Shown: positions 47,496 to 56,755 of the stretch, in pieces | Position numbering within the stretch: position 1 is the first letter of the stretch | Layout: the number at the start of each line of letters is the position of its first letter | NCBI RefSeq assembly: GCF_000427865.1 | Contig: NZ_ATYV01000004.1 | Coordinates: forward strand, 62,001 to 126,000 | Length of the DNA stretch: 64,000 nucleotides | Reading direction: 5' to 3' | From: Corynebacterium sputi DSM 45148 | Lineage (GTDB): Bacteria > Actinomycetota > Actinomycetes > Mycobacteriales > Mycobacteriaceae | Position numbers and translations under genes: made by a program | The notes under the pieces: generated by a model | What the model was told of the DNA's origin: nothing | What the model saw: only the letters and a program-made list of their open reading frames with translations | The model's database searches: none

Positions 47496-47521
47496 AGACA
47501 CGCGCAGGGCTCCCCGGTCAA
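47493..47521 (-). promoter_or_regulatory. Promoter of whcD
   Basis: -35 TTGACC (47516-47521), 17-nt spacer, -10 TCTAAT (47493-47498). The start would be near 47486, giving a ~120-nt leader to the ATG at 47363. Confidence 0.6.
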
Positions 47522-47586
47522 GCGGCAATTAAAGTTTGCTACACCTATTCCGGGTGACAATTCCTAGTGATCAATCAGGATGATGC

Positions 47587-48669
47587 TCACACATCAGTGG
47601 AGAATCGAATTCCGCCATCCGGAATAACTACTCCCGGCCAGACTCGGGCGCCACTAACGAATTCGCAGCGTGCGCCGATATCTGCACCTTCGCCGATAAC
47701 TGCATCTCGGATTACTGCACGGGGCCCAATGGTCACGCCTTCGGCGATAATGGACCGCTCGATGACGGCGCCGGCTCCGATCTTTACACCGTCAAAAAGA
47801 ACTGTCGTATCCAGGCGCGCACCAGCCCCAACTTCGACTCCTCGCCCGACAACGGTTCCGCCGTAGAGCAGTGCTCCACCTCCAACAGAGGCGGATTCAT
47901 CCACGAGAGACTCGCCATGTGCGCCCTCCAGCAGAGGAGAAGGTGCGATGCCACGGACCAGATCAGAGGAACCGCGGACGAAATCTGCCGGGGTGCCCAT
48001 GTCACGCCAGTAGGCATTGTCCACGTGACCGAACACATCCGCACCACGCTTGAGCAGTTCCGGGAAAACTTCCCGCTCGACGCTGACCGGCCGTCCCTCC
48101 GGAATGGCTTCGATGATCTCGCGACGGAAGACGTAGCAACCGGCGTTGATCTGATCGGTCGGCGGGTCCTGAGTCTTCTCTAGGAACTCGAGCACTCGTC
48201 CGTCGGCATCAGTGGGAACGCAGCCGAAGGCGCGCGGGTCCGGAACACGGACCAGGTGCAACGTCACGTCCGCCTCAGAGGACTCGTGCGTCTGCAGGAT
48301 TCCGCCGAGATCGGTGCCACCGAGGACGTCGCCGTTGAACACCATGATGTTCTCGTGGCGCAGCTTCGGCAGGACGTTGCGGATGCCACCACCGGTGCCC
48401 AGCGGCTCTTCCTCGAAGACGTACTCAATCTCGAGTCCCAGATCGGATCCGTCCCCGAATTCGTGCTCGAATTCCTCGGCCCGGAATGACGTACCGAGCA
48501 CCACGTGAGTGATTCCGGCTGCCTTGATTCGGCCTAGCAGGTGCTTGAGGAACGGCGCACCTGCCGTAGGAAGCATCGGCTTCGGTGTATGCACCGTCAG
48601 AGGGCGAAGGCGGGTGCCTTTTCCTCCGACGAGGATCACCGCGTCCGTGCGGCCTGCGAGATCACTCAT
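47587..48669 (-). CDS. manC: Mannose-1-phosphate guanylyltransferase-type NDP-sugar pyrophosphorylase
   Basis: 360 residues. Nucleotidyltransferase front VILVGGKGTRLRPLT (11-25), metal-binding VFNGDVLGG, sugar-binding site EKTQDPPTDQINAG, and a C-terminal left-handed beta-helix with hexapeptide repeats (IGAGAVIERSIIAEGVTIGPRAVI). Matches Rv3264c, which makes GDP-mannose; a dTDP/UDP-glucose activity cannot be excluded from sequence. ATG 48669 follows GGAGGTAAAC. The leader contains CCGCGGC repeats. Confidence 0.88.
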   Translation of the reverse strand: MSDLAGRTDAVILVGGKGTRLRPLTVHTPKPMLPTAGAPFLKHLLGRIKAAGITHVVLGTSFRAEEFEHEFGDGSDLGLEIEYVFEEEPLGTGGGIRNVLPKLRHENIMVFNGDVLGGTDLGGILQTHESSEADVTLHLVRVPDPRAFGCVPTDADGRVLEFLEKTQDPPTDQINAGCYVFRREIIEAIPEGRPVSVEREVFPELLKRGADVFGHVDNAYWRDMGTPADFVRGSSDLVRGIAPSPLLEGAHGESLVDESASVGGGALLYGGTVVGRGVEVGAGARLDTTVLFDGVKIGAGAVIERSIIAEGVTIGPRAVIRDAVIGEGADIGARCEFVSGARVWPGVVIPDGGIRFSTDV

Positions 48670-48697
48670 GTTTACCTCCGGGTCATGCTCGGTGTGT

Positions 48698-48731
48698 CCG
48701 CGGCGTTCCGCGGCTTTTCCACTTGCCGCGG
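48698..48731 (-). repeat. Three CCGCGGC elements in the manC leader
   Basis: CCGCGGC at 48698-48704 and 48708-48714, and its complement GCCGCGG at 48725-48731. The third can pair with either of the first two, allowing alternative hairpins in the untranslated leader. Confidence 0.4.
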
Positions 48732-48779
48732 AAAGTCGCGGATCGGTGGCATTAACGGGTCAACCTTAGCTAGATGGGA

Positions 48780-49682
48780 TCAGCGGGTGGACCGCAGAGT
48801 CCCGATTGCCAAGATCAATCGGACGCGGAGCCACAGCCCCGCCTTAAGCGCCCAGCGCACCGGTGCACGTCCGGGACCTGGCAGCCGGTCGGACATGAAA
48901 CGGTAGGCAGATTCGTGGTGTGCCATCAGCGTGCGCTTGCGGTACTGCTTCGCTGAATGGCCCTGATCGTGGCGAATCACCGATGTTGGGCAGTAGACAT
49001 TCCGCCATCCGGCGCGGCCAAGCCGGTCACCGAGATCAACGTCTTCCATGTACATGAAGTACCTGCTGTCGAACCCGCCGACGGAGTCGAAAGCCTGCCG
49101 GTCTAAGAGCAGGCACGAGCCGGAGAGCCAGCCAGCGTCGCGCTCACGGTCCATGTCGGAGTCGTCACGGTAGCGGCGTGAAAACGGGTTCTTCGGCCAG
49201 ATGTCCGCAAGCAAGGCATGGCCGGTTCCGCTGACAAGTTCTGGGACTGCTCGAGCTGAGGGGTACGTTGACCCGTCCGGCTCTTCGATGCGCGGGCCCA
49301 CTGACCCGGCGCGAGGTATCCGGCCAGCGCAATCCAGGAGCGCTTCGATCGCTCCGGGGTCAAAGGTCACGTCAGGATTCACCAGCAGCACGTAGTCGTC
49401 GCGCACTTCCCCGCGCTCGCCCATGCGTGCCAGTTCAGCGATGCCTCGATTGGCGGCGCCGCCATACCCGATGTTGCCTCCGGTCGGCACGAGGATTACC
49501 CGGTCATCGGACGCGGCAACCTCTTCGGGTACTCCGTCGACGGAGCCATTGTCCGCAAGGATCAGCACGACGTTGTCCGGCAGCGACTCCACCAGCGCCG
49601 GTAGATGCCGTCCCGGTGAGTACGTCACCGTGACGATGCCGAGGGGAAGCTCCCCGTTGTCTTTCCCAGTCCCTCTGTTCAC
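48780..49682 (-). CDS. wbbL: Rhamnosyltransferase WbbL (arabinogalactan linker)
   Basis: 300 residues, GT2 family. ILADNGSVDGVPEEVA nucleotide-binding front, VLLVNPDVTF (DxD-equivalent), GWLSGSCLLLDRQAFDSVGGFDSRYFMYMEDVDLGDRL (acceptor/ED motif). WbbL adds rhamnose to decaprenyl-PP-GlcNAc, the linker between peptidoglycan and arabinogalactan, using dTDP-rhamnose from RmlD next door. GTG 49682 follows TAGGCT by 7 nt. The order rmlD - wbbL - manC is mycobacterial. Confidence 0.92.
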   Translation of the reverse strand: MNRGTGKDNGELPLGIVTVTYSPGRHLPALVESLPDNVVLILADNGSVDGVPEEVAASDDRVILVPTGGNIGYGGAANRGIAELARMGERGEVRDDYVLLVNPDVTFDPGAIEALLDCAGRIPRAGSVGPRIEEPDGSTYPSARAVPELVSGTGHALLADIWPKNPFSRRYRDDSDMDRERDAGWLSGSCLLLDRQAFDSVGGFDSRYFMYMEDVDLGDRLGRAGWRNVYCPTSVIRHDQGHSAKQYRKRTLMAHHESAYRFMSDRLPGPGRAPVRWALKAGLWLRVRLILAIGTLRSTR

Positions 49683-49689
49683 CCGGGAC

Positions 49690-49695
49690 AGCCTA
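49690..49695 (-). promoter_or_regulatory. -10 box of wbbL overlapping the rmlD stop
   Basis: TAGGCT on the minus strand lies 7 nt before GTG 49682; its first three bases are the rmlD stop codon TAG. Confidence 0.35.
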
Positions 49696-50523
49696 GGCCA
49701 ATCCGCGGCGCAGGCTGCTCCGCCACTCCGGAAGTGGGGTAAAACCGGCGTCTACCCATGCTGAGGCATCCAGCACTGACCATGCAGGTCGCGGTGCCGG
49801 GGTTGGGTAGTCCGCGGTTGTGCACGGCAGGACCCGGCCCGGATCGGCTCCGACGACCTCGAATACTTCCTGGGCGAAGTCGAACCACGTCGCCGCCCCG
49901 GTTCCGGTCAAGTGGAACGTTCCTGGGATCGGTCGTGTGGAGAACTCCATAAGTCCATCGGCTAGGTCGCTGACCCACGTCGGGTTTCCCCACTGGTCGT
50001 CGACCACGTTGAGGGTGTCGCGTTCGCGTTCTAGGCGCAGCATCGTAGAGACGAAGTCTTTCTCGTGTCCGTTCCACACCCACGCAGTCCGCACGATTGC
50101 GGCGTCCGCACTCGACTGACGTACCGCCTGCTCCCCGGCAAGTTTCGACCGTCCGTAGACGGTCTCAGGGTCGGTGGGGTCGTCAACGTGCCACGCTTCC
50201 CGACGCGCCCCTCCCCCGAACACATAATCCGTCGACAGGTGCACGAGGAATGTTCCCGAGCGGGCACATGCCTCCGCGAGGTTGGCTGCTCCTTCCTCAT
50301 TCACAGCGAAAGCACCCTCGGGATCAGACTCGGCGGCGTCTACTGCGGTGTAGGCTGCGCAGTTGATAAGAACGTCTGCTGCTGCGATTTTTTCGTCGGC
50401 GAGGACTGCATGCCGATCCGTGATGTCGAGGTCCCGGCGCGTGAATCCGGACACTCCCCGGGCTGCCAGAGCCTGCCCGAGCTGCCCCGATGCTCCGACC
50501 GAGACAACGGCGGGATGCGACAT
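49693..50523 (-). CDS. rmlD: dTDP-4-dehydrorhamnose reductase
   Basis: 276 residues, extended SDR. GASGQLGQAL (11-20) NADPH loop, STDYVFGG, YGRSKLAGE catalytic Tyr-x3-Lys (~142-147), RTAWVW. Final step of dTDP-L-rhamnose. ATG 50523 follows GAAGGAAG. Divergent from the LCP gene: the two functions, rhamnose linker and wall ligation, share one intergenic region (50524-50615). Confidence 0.93.
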   Translation of the reverse strand: MSHPAVVSVGASGQLGQALAARGVSGFTRRDLDITDRHAVLADEKIAAADVLINCAAYTAVDAAESDPEGAFAVNEEGAANLAEACARSGTFLVHLSTDYVFGGGARREAWHVDDPTDPETVYGRSKLAGEQAVRQSSADAAIVRTAWVWNGHEKDFVSTMLRLERERDTLNVVDDQWGNPTWVSDLADGLMEFSTRPIPGTFHLTGTGAATWFDFAQEVFEVVGADPGRVLPCTTADYPTPAPRPAWSVLDASAWVDAGFTPLPEWRSSLRRGLA

Positions 50524-50615
50524 GTTGCACTTCCTTCACTAAAATCGATGAGATAGCTACAGGTATCACAGATCAGGTGTGCCTTTTAACCGTCATTCCT
50601 AGGAGGTCACCTGCA

Positions 50616-52214
50616 GTGAGCGAGTCGCCACAACGGTCCCGCCAGACGCGACCGGCAGCGCAGCGGCAACCCCGCCGACCAGCCCTCACGCAGGCACTTC
50701 CGGTGCCGCTGCGAGGTGCGATCATCCTCGTCTCGGCCCTGTGCCTCATCATCGGTGCAATTGGTTGGAACACCGTCGGACGAGTGGCCGGTGGGCTCAG
50801 CACCGGCGGTGAGTTCTCCCTTGGTGGGGACAACCAAGACGGCGCTACCGACATTCTGCTCGTCGGATCGGACTCTCGCGCGGACGCGCAGGGTAACCCG
50901 TTGGCGCAGGAGGAGATCGACATGCTCCGCGCCGGCGAGGAAGACGTCACGAACACCGACACGATCATGGTGATCCGTGTTCCCAATGACGGCTCGTCGG
51001 CCACGGCCATCTCCATTCCTCGTGACACGTATGTCTCCTACCCCACTCTGGGGAACACGAAGATCAACGGTGTCTACGGCGCGGTGAAGCTCGATGCTGC
51101 CGAGCGACTGGAGTCCGAAGGGTTCCCGGAGAACGAGGTGGAGACGCTCTCGACTCAGGAAGGCCGCCAGGCGCTGATCGACACCGTCGCGGAACTGACT
51201 GGCGTCGAGGTCGACCACTACGCTGAGGTCGGACTGCTGGGATTCGTGCTGCTGACCGATGCCATCGGCGGCGTCGACGTGTGCCTTAATGACGCCGTTT
51301 ACGACGAATTGTCCGGTGCCGACTTCGACGCAGGCGAGCAGACTCTCAACGGTCCAAATGCGCTGTCCTTCGTCCGCCAGCGATACGGTCTTCCCCGTGG
51401 TGACTTGGATCGAATTACCCGTCAGCAGGTATTCATGGCGTCCTTCGCCAACAAGATGCTGTCGGCAGGCACTCTTTCCAGCCCTGCGCGACTCAACGAG
51501 CTAGGTGGCGCCGTTCAGCGTTCGGTGACCCTTGACTCTGACTGGGATGTCATGGGCTTCGCGACCCAGATGCAGGGCCTGACCGGCGGAAATGTCACCT
51601 TCGACACCATTCCAGTGACGAGCATCGACGGCGTCGGCGATTTGGGTGAGTCTGTCGTAACGGTCGATCGCGGCCAGGTGCACAAGTACTTCGAAGATCT
51701 CGTTGCCGAGGAAGAGGACGAAATTCCGGCTGAGGACGAAGAGCATGAGGCACCGAACGGCGAGAGCTTCAACCCCTCTGAGACCACCGTCAGCGTGTTC
51801 AACGCAACGTTCAATGATGGTCTGGCAAGTCGAGTCTCGGACGTGATCACCGCTGAAGGCTTCGGTGTCGGCGATGTCACCAACGCTGAGTACTCCGGTG
51901 TCAGCATGAGCCAGGTCAACGCCTCTGACGTTGATGACCCCGCTGCCCAGGCTATCGCTGAACAGCTCGGCGGACTTACCGTGATTTACGATCCGTCGCT
52001 TCCCGACGGCTCAGTCTCCGTCACCCTCGCCGGTGACTACAACGGGCCGGGCCTTTGGGAGGGCTACGACCCGAACGCTGAGTTCGTCGAGGAAGAAACT
52101 CCAGTCGACTCCGGCGGAACCGGTGAGATCGTCGGCCAGGAAGGCATGGCGATTGAGGAGCCGGTCACCGAACAGATCGATGCTGGCGGCGATGGACCGC
52201 GCTGTGTGAACTAG
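50616..52214 (+). CDS. LytR-CpsA-Psr (LCP) family wall-polymer ligase
   Basis: 532 residues. Cytoplasmic basic N-terminus, one membrane helix (34-52, GAIILVSALCLIIGAIGW), then the LCP domain (DILLVGSDSRAD, SIPRDTYVSYP, KINGVYGAVKLD, RQRYGLPRGDLDRITRQQ) and a C-terminal LytR_C domain (VSVFNATFNDGLASRVSDVI). LCP proteins attach arabinogalactan to peptidoglycan. GTG 50616 follows AGGAGG (9 nt). In-frame starts upstream of it lie antisense to rmlD. The homologue is Rv3267. Confidence 0.93.
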   Translation: MSESPQRSRQTRPAAQRQPRRPALTQALPVPLRGAIILVSALCLIIGAIGWNTVGRVAGGLSTGGEFSLGGDNQDGATDILLVGSDSRADAQGNPLAQEEIDMLRAGEEDVTNTDTIMVIRVPNDGSSATAISIPRDTYVSYPTLGNTKINGVYGAVKLDAAERLESEGFPENEVETLSTQEGRQALIDTVAELTGVEVDHYAEVGLLGFVLLTDAIGGVDVCLNDAVYDELSGADFDAGEQTLNGPNALSFVRQRYGLPRGDLDRITRQQVFMASFANKMLSAGTLSSPARLNELGGAVQRSVTLDSDWDVMGFATQMQGLTGGNVTFDTIPVTSIDGVGDLGESVVTVDRGQVHKYFEDLVAEEEDEIPAEDEEHEAPNGESFNPSETTVSVFNATFNDGLASRVSDVITAEGFGVGDVTNAEYSGVSMSQVNASDVDDPAAQAIAEQLGGLTVIYDPSLPDGSVSVTLAGDYNGPGLWEGYDPNAEFVEEETPVDSGGTGEIVGQEGMAIEEPVTEQIDAGGDGPRCVN

Positions 52215-52265
52215 CCCGCTTGCGGCCCAGCCGCACTCCGGTCTGGTCGCACACCAGATAAGAGC

Positions 52266-52306
52266 AAAGACCCCGATCACCGAGTAACTCGGTGATCGGG
52301 GTCTTT
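52266..52306. terminator. Strong bidirectional terminator, 19-bp stem
   Basis: Perfect 19-bp arms with a TAA loop, AAA on the left and TTT on the right, so it functions on both strands between the LCP gene and the thiolase. It marks the boundary of the conserved envelope block. Confidence 0.9.
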
Positions 52307-52337
52307 GTGACGCTTGGGGGCGTCGAGAGGCGATTCT

Positions 52338-53543
52338 TTATGCGCGGTACAGCAGCAGGGCGTCGCCCTGTCCGCCGCCACCGCAGAGGCTGACTCCCGC
52401 GCGGCCGGAGCCACGACGAGCCAGTTCCATGGCGGCGGTGAGGGTCAGGCGGGCGCCGGAGCAACCAACCGGGTGGCCGAGGGCGATGGCGCCGCCGTGG
52501 ATGTTGCAACGGTCTGCCGGGTAGTCGAGCTCGCGCAGCGACTTGATGGCGACTGCGGCGAAGGCCTCGTTGATCTCGATGAAGTCGAGGTCTGAGGCCT
52601 TCCAGTCAGCGCGGGACAGCGCGGCGTTCAGCGAGTCGGACGGCTGTGCGTGCAGGGAGTTGTCCGGGCCGGCGACCTGTCCGGAAGCACCGACGACGGC
52701 GAGGAACTCCAGGCCGCGCTCCTCGGCGTAACGACGGGTGGTGAGGACCAGCGCGGCGGCGCCATCAGAGATCGGCGATGCGTTCGCTGCCGTGATGGAG
52801 CCGTCCTTGACGAAGACCGGGCGAAGCTTGCCCAGGGACTCCGCGGTGGTGTCCGGGCGGATGCCCTGGTCGGTGTCGACGACGATCGGCTCACCACGGC
52901 GCTGCGGGATCTCGATGGGGGCAATCTCCTGAGCGAAGATGCCGTCTTCCTGAGCCTTGGCTGCGCGCTGGTGGGATGCGGCGGCAACTTCGTCCTGCTC
53001 GGCGCGGTCAATGCCGTAGTCACCCAGGGGGCGCTCGGTCAGCTCGCCCATGGTGCAAGCATCGAAGGAGTCGACGAGTCCGTCGCGGTTGAGGGAATCC
53101 TCCAGCTCCAGGGAGCCGTAGGCCTTGCCCTGGCGCACGCCGCGAGCGACGTGTGCCGCGTTGGTCATGGACTCCATGCCGCCGGCGACAACAACCTCAG
53201 CGTCACCCAGACGCAGCATGCGCGAGCCCTGGATGACAGCGGTCAGACCGGAGAGGCAGACCTTGTTGACGATTTCTGCGGTGGTTGCCCACGGCAGTCC
53301 TGCCTTGATGCTGGCCTGACGAGCCGGGTTCTGACCGGCGCCGGCCAGGACGACCTGGCCCATCACGACACGGTCGACGGCCTCCGGGGACACTCCGGAA
53401 CGCTCGACGGCTGCGCGGATGGCGTGGGCTCCGAGGTCAACCGCCTCGAGGGACGCCAGCTGGCCGAGAAGCTTGCCCTGCGGGGTTCGTGCTCCGGTGA
53501 GGATGACGACATCGTCGGGACTTGCTGCGGGGATCGCGCTCAT
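52338..53543 (-). CDS. Acetyl-CoA acyltransferase (thiolase)
   Basis: 401 residues. Nucleophile Cys96 (NKVCLSGL), [23 protein letters not shown] (His and second Cys) and the terminal GGGGQGDA are intact. Either a degradative 3-ketoacyl thiolase or an acetoacetyl-CoA thiolase; the neighbouring catabolic genes favour degradation. ATG 53543 follows AGGAGTACCCC. A 151-nt gap separates it from fadD, so it has its own promoter or lies at the far end of the same run. Confidence 0.92.
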   Translation of the reverse strand: MSAIPAASPDDVVILTGARTPQGKLLGQLASLEAVDLGAHAIRAAVERSGVSPEAVDRVVMGQVVLAGAGQNPARQASIKAGLPWATTAEIVNKVCLSGLTAVIQGSRMLRLGDAEVVVAGGMESMTNAAHVARGVRQGKAYGSLELEDSLNRDGLVDSFDACTMGELTERPLGDYGIDRAEQDEVAAASHQRAAKAQEDGIFAQEIAPIEIPQRRGEPIVVDTDQGIRPDTTAESLGKLRPVFVKDGSITAANASPISDGAAALVLTTRRYAEERGLEFLAVVGASGQVAGPDNSLHAQPSDSLNAALSRADWKASDLDFIEINEAFAAVAIKSLRELDYPADRCNIHGGAIALGHPVGCSGARLTLTAAMELARRGSGRAGVSLCGGGGQGDALLLYRA

Positions 53544-53694
53544 GGGGTACTCCTGTTGTCGTTCTGTCGGGACGCCTGAGTCGACGCCACCCGATATCAG
53601 TGATGATTCTATCTACACCTGTCAACCCAGCGAGTGGTAAATCGCATTCTTTCACCAACTTTGACGGTCGGCGCCATGTCTGCTCGCCCCGATC

Positions 53695-55398
53695 TCAGAC
53701 CCAACCAAGGATCCGTGGAGCCATTTCCCGCATCTCGACCTTGCGGACCTTGCCGGACGTGGTCATGGGGAAGCCGTCGACAACGTGCACATACCGAGGG
53801 ATCTTGTGCCGACTGAGTTTTCCGCGGGAGAACTCGGCCAGGTTCTCAGCTGTGAGAGGCTCATCCGGATCTGCGAGCACGACCCACGCCATGATCTCCT
53901 CTCCGTAACGATCGTCCGGGACCCCGATCACCTGCGCGTCTCGAACGTTGGGGTGAGTGAAAAGGAATTCCTCGATCTCTCGCGGGTAGATGTTTTCGCC
54001 ACCGCGGATGAGCATGTCCTTGATCCGGCCAGTGATTGCCACGTAACCGTCCTCATCCATCGCTCCGAGGTCGCCGGTATGCATCCAGCCGTCCTCATCG
54101 ATGGCTTCGGCGGTCTTCTCCGGGTGGTTCCAGTAACCCTTCATCACTGAGTAACCGCGGGTAAGCATCTCGCCGGATTCGCCCCGCGGTACTGTCTGCC
54201 CGTCTTCGTCGACGATTCGCACTTCCAGATGTGGATGGACCAACCCCACAGTGTTTACCCGCTTGTCCAGAGGCGAGTCCTTGTGCGTCTGCATGGACAC
54301 CGGAGATGTCTCGGTCATTCCGTAGCAAATGGCGATTTCCTCCATATTGAGGTGCTCCATCACCTGATGCATCGTCTTCGACGGGCACGACGTGCCTGCC
54401 ATGATGCCCGTGCGCAGCGTCGACAGGTCATACGGAGAGCCATACTCCTCGTGGTCGTGGGCTTCTTCCAGCATGGTGATGAACATCGTCGGAACGCCAT
54501 ACAACGAAGTGGCCCGTGAGGAATGCACAGCCTTGAGCGTCTCCCGCGCCTTAAAGGTTGGGCCTGGGATGATTACTGCACCTCCATGACTGAATGTTGC
54601 GATAGTTCCCAGCACCATCCCGAAGCAGTGGAAGAACGGTACCGGCAGGCAGACACGGTCCTTTTCTGTGTAACCAAGCAACTCACCGATGAAGTAACCG
54701 TTGTTGAGGATATTGCGATGGCTAAGAGTCGCGCCCTTGGGAAAACCGGTGGTTCCGGAGGTGAACTGGATGTTTGCGGCATCATGGTGGTCAACCTCTG
54801 CGATTGCGGCAGAGAGGTCATCCACATCGTGGTGAACCTTGTCGAACCACTCCGGTAAGCCGAAGTAGACGATCTCCTCCAGCTCCACTCCGCGCTGCTT
54901 CCTCGCTTCAGTGAGCATGGAGCGGTAGTCGGAGTCCTTGTACCTGCGGGCTGCGAACACGCAGCGCACGCCGACTTTTTCCAGGACGTAGTTCAGCTCA
55001 TGCTGGCGATAGGACGGATTGATATTGACCACCACCAGTCCCAGCAAGTGGCAGGCGTACTGGACGATGATCCATTCCCACCGGTTGGTTGACCAGATAC
55101 CAATGCGGTCGCCATTGCGATAGCCGGCATCATGCATTGCCGAAGCCAATCGCAGGACCTTGTTGTAAAGCTGCTCGTAGGTGAAGGTCACGTCCGCGTA
55201 GACGTCGACAATCGCGTCTCGTCCTGGATGCTTCTCCACCATCGCCCGCAGGTTCGCGGCCAGTGTTTCCTCACGCAATGGCGCGACTCCCTGGTCGATG
55301 CCGGGACCATAGACGTGCGAGAGGGCATTGCCGTTCTCATCAACCGCCGTTCGGCCGTAGGAGGTGGGGACGGTCTGGACCTGGGTCATGTCGGACAT
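53695..55398 (-). CDS. Acyl-CoA synthetase (AMP-binding, FadD35-like)
   Basis: 567 residues. Adenylation motif TSGTTGFPKGATLSH (~215-229), ICYGMTETSPVS, TGDLGAMDEDGY and the C-terminal Lys segment SGKVRKVEMRE are present. ATG 55398 (second of two in-frame ATGs) has the better AAGGAG spacing (7 nt); 55404 is only 1 nt from it. Last gene of the carboxylase operon. By position it corresponds to M. tuberculosis fadD35. Medium-chain or branched acid is a guess. Confidence 0.9.
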   Translation of the reverse strand: MSDMTQVQTVPTSYGRTAVDENGNALSHVYGPGIDQGVAPLREETLAANLRAMVEKHPGRDAIVDVYADVTFTYEQLYNKVLRLASAMHDAGYRNGDRIGIWSTNRWEWIIVQYACHLLGLVVVNINPSYRQHELNYVLEKVGVRCVFAARRYKDSDYRSMLTEARKQRGVELEEIVYFGLPEWFDKVHHDVDDLSAAIAEVDHHDAANIQFTSGTTGFPKGATLSHRNILNNGYFIGELLGYTEKDRVCLPVPFFHCFGMVLGTIATFSHGGAVIIPGPTFKARETLKAVHSSRATSLYGVPTMFITMLEEAHDHEEYGSPYDLSTLRTGIMAGTSCPSKTMHQVMEHLNMEEIAICYGMTETSPVSMQTHKDSPLDKRVNTVGLVHPHLEVRIVDEDGQTVPRGESGEMLTRGYSVMKGYWNHPEKTAEAIDEDGWMHTGDLGAMDEDGYVAITGRIKDMLIRGGENIYPREIEEFLFTHPNVRDAQVIGVPDDRYGEEIMAWVVLADPDEPLTAENLAEFSRGKLSRHKIPRYVHVVDGFPMTTSGKVRKVEMREMAPRILGWV

Positions 55399-55400
55399 TG

Positions 55401-56231
55401 TCATTCTCCTTGGGGTGTAGCGGCGCGGGTTCGGCGTTCGATGGCCTGTGCCTGGCGGAACAGGGGTTCGTCGACCATGCGGCCGTCGAATCGGAATGCG
55501 CCTCGATTGTTCTCTGCTTCGGCCAGTAATCGTCTGGCCCAGTCAGCCTGGTCGTCGTCGGGTCGGTATGCCTCGCGGATCACCGGCACCTGCGAAGGAT
55601 GAATGCACACGGTCGCCCCATAGCCACCGGCTGCGGCATCCAGCGCTTCCTCACGTAGGCCGGCGGTATCGGGGATATCTAGATACACCGAATCCAGTGC
55701 CGTTTTGCCGAAGGCACCGGCGGCGAGATGGACCCGCGAACGAACATGCTTCACGACGTCCCGATACGTTCCATCAGCCCGGCGCGACGAGGACCCTCCC
55801 AGTCCCGCAGTGAGATCTTCAGCTCCCCACAGCAGCGCTACGACGGGCGCTGCCTCGGCGATTGGCTCTGCTGCCACGGCACCCTTCGGGGTTTCGACCA
55901 GAGCAATCACGAGGTAGCCCTGCAGCCTCGTGACCTGTTCGGTGCTCTCAGTCTTGGCGAGCATGACCAGGGAGTATCCGCTGGCTGCGAGGGCTTCGAC
56001 ATCAAGGTCGAAATCCTCGGTGTCAGCCGGATTGACCCGGACAATCGTGCGATCAGAGTCAAGGTCACTGTCGATGACGTGCTGGCGTGCGGCTGCTCTG
56101 TTCTCGGGTCGGCAGCCGTCCTCCAGGTCGAGGATGACGCAATCAGCGGCAGCAGCGGCTTTACTAAACCGCTCAGGACGGTCGGCTGGGCAGAACAAAA
56201 TCGCTGGCCCCGGTGGGATCCAGGCAGTCAT
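55401..56231 (-). CDS. CitE-like CoA-ester lyase (HpcH/HpaI aldolase family)
   Basis: 276 residues. TIM-barrel lyase: CVILDLEDG near 30-38 and RVNPADTEDFDLD near 64, WGAEDLTAGLG near 135 (metal-binding Glu/Asp), CIHPSQVPVI near 208. The M. tuberculosis homologue at this position (Rv2498c) cleaves citramalyl-CoA and HMG-CoA stereoisomers in itaconate and leucine breakdown. ATG 56231 overlaps the maoC stop (ATGA). A shift to another beta-hydroxyacyl-CoA substrate is possible. Confidence 0.9.
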   Translation of the reverse strand: MTAWIPPGPAILFCPADRPERFSKAAAAADCVILDLEDGCRPENRAAARQHVIDSDLDSDRTIVRVNPADTEDFDLDVEALAASGYSLVMLAKTESTEQVTRLQGYLVIALVETPKGAVAAEPIAEAAPVVALLWGAEDLTAGLGGSSSRRADGTYRDVVKHVRSRVHLAAGAFGKTALDSVYLDIPDTAGLREEALDAAAGGYGATVCIHPSQVPVIREAYRPDDDQADWARRLLAEAENNRGAFRFDGRMVDEPLFRQAQAIERRTRAATPQGE

Positions 56232-56752
56232 GAGGGGTCTCCATCTGAGTCGCGCCCGGCTGGATCGCACTGGACGAGGGTTGTGCGGGTAGCCCTGCAG
56301 ACGATCTCGTCGTGCTGGTTCCGGCCGATGTGCTCCAGTTCGACAATTCCCTGCCCCGGGCGCGATCCGCTGAGCCGCTTCGAGGTGCATACCGTTTCTG
56401 CATAAAGGGTATCTCCGTGGTACATCGGCGCCGGGAAGGAAATCGCCCCGAATCCAAGATTCGCGACAATCGTGCCGAGAGTGAGCTGGGAGACAGACAG
56501 CCCCACCACCGTGGACAGGGTCCACATGGAGTTGACCAGCCGTTCACCGCCAAAGCCCGGCTGCTGGGATGCCCAGTGTGCGTCGAGATGCAGGGGCTGG
56601 GTGTTCATCGTCAGGGTCGTGAACATCACATTGTCGGTCTCAGTGACGGTTCGACCCGGACAGTGCAGATACCGCACACCCTCGGTGTATTCCTCGAACC
56701 AGAGGCCGCGTTGGGTGATGACGGGGGCGTCGGGAAGCGAATCTTGTGTCAT
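56228..56752 (-). CDS. MaoC-type (R)-enoyl-CoA hydratase
   Basis: 174-residue hot-dog protein. The hydratase motif region DNVMFTTLTMNTQPLHLDAHWA (near 40-61) holds the catalytic Asp/His, with FGAISFPAPMYHGDTLYAET. Matches Rv2499c, a hydratase working with the CitE-like lyase on itaconyl/mesaconyl-type CoA esters. ATG 56752 is 3 nt after the fadE stop, and the GTAGGAA site overlaps that stop. Confidence 0.87.
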   Translation of the reverse strand: MTQDSLPDAPVITQRGLWFEEYTEGVRYLHCPGRTVTETDNVMFTTLTMNTQPLHLDAHWASQQPGFGGERLVNSMWTLSTVVGLSVSQLTLGTIVANLGFGAISFPAPMYHGDTLYAETVCTSKRLSGSRPGQGIVELEHIGRNQHDEIVCRATRTTLVQCDPAGRDSDGDPS

Positions 56753-56755
56753 TTC

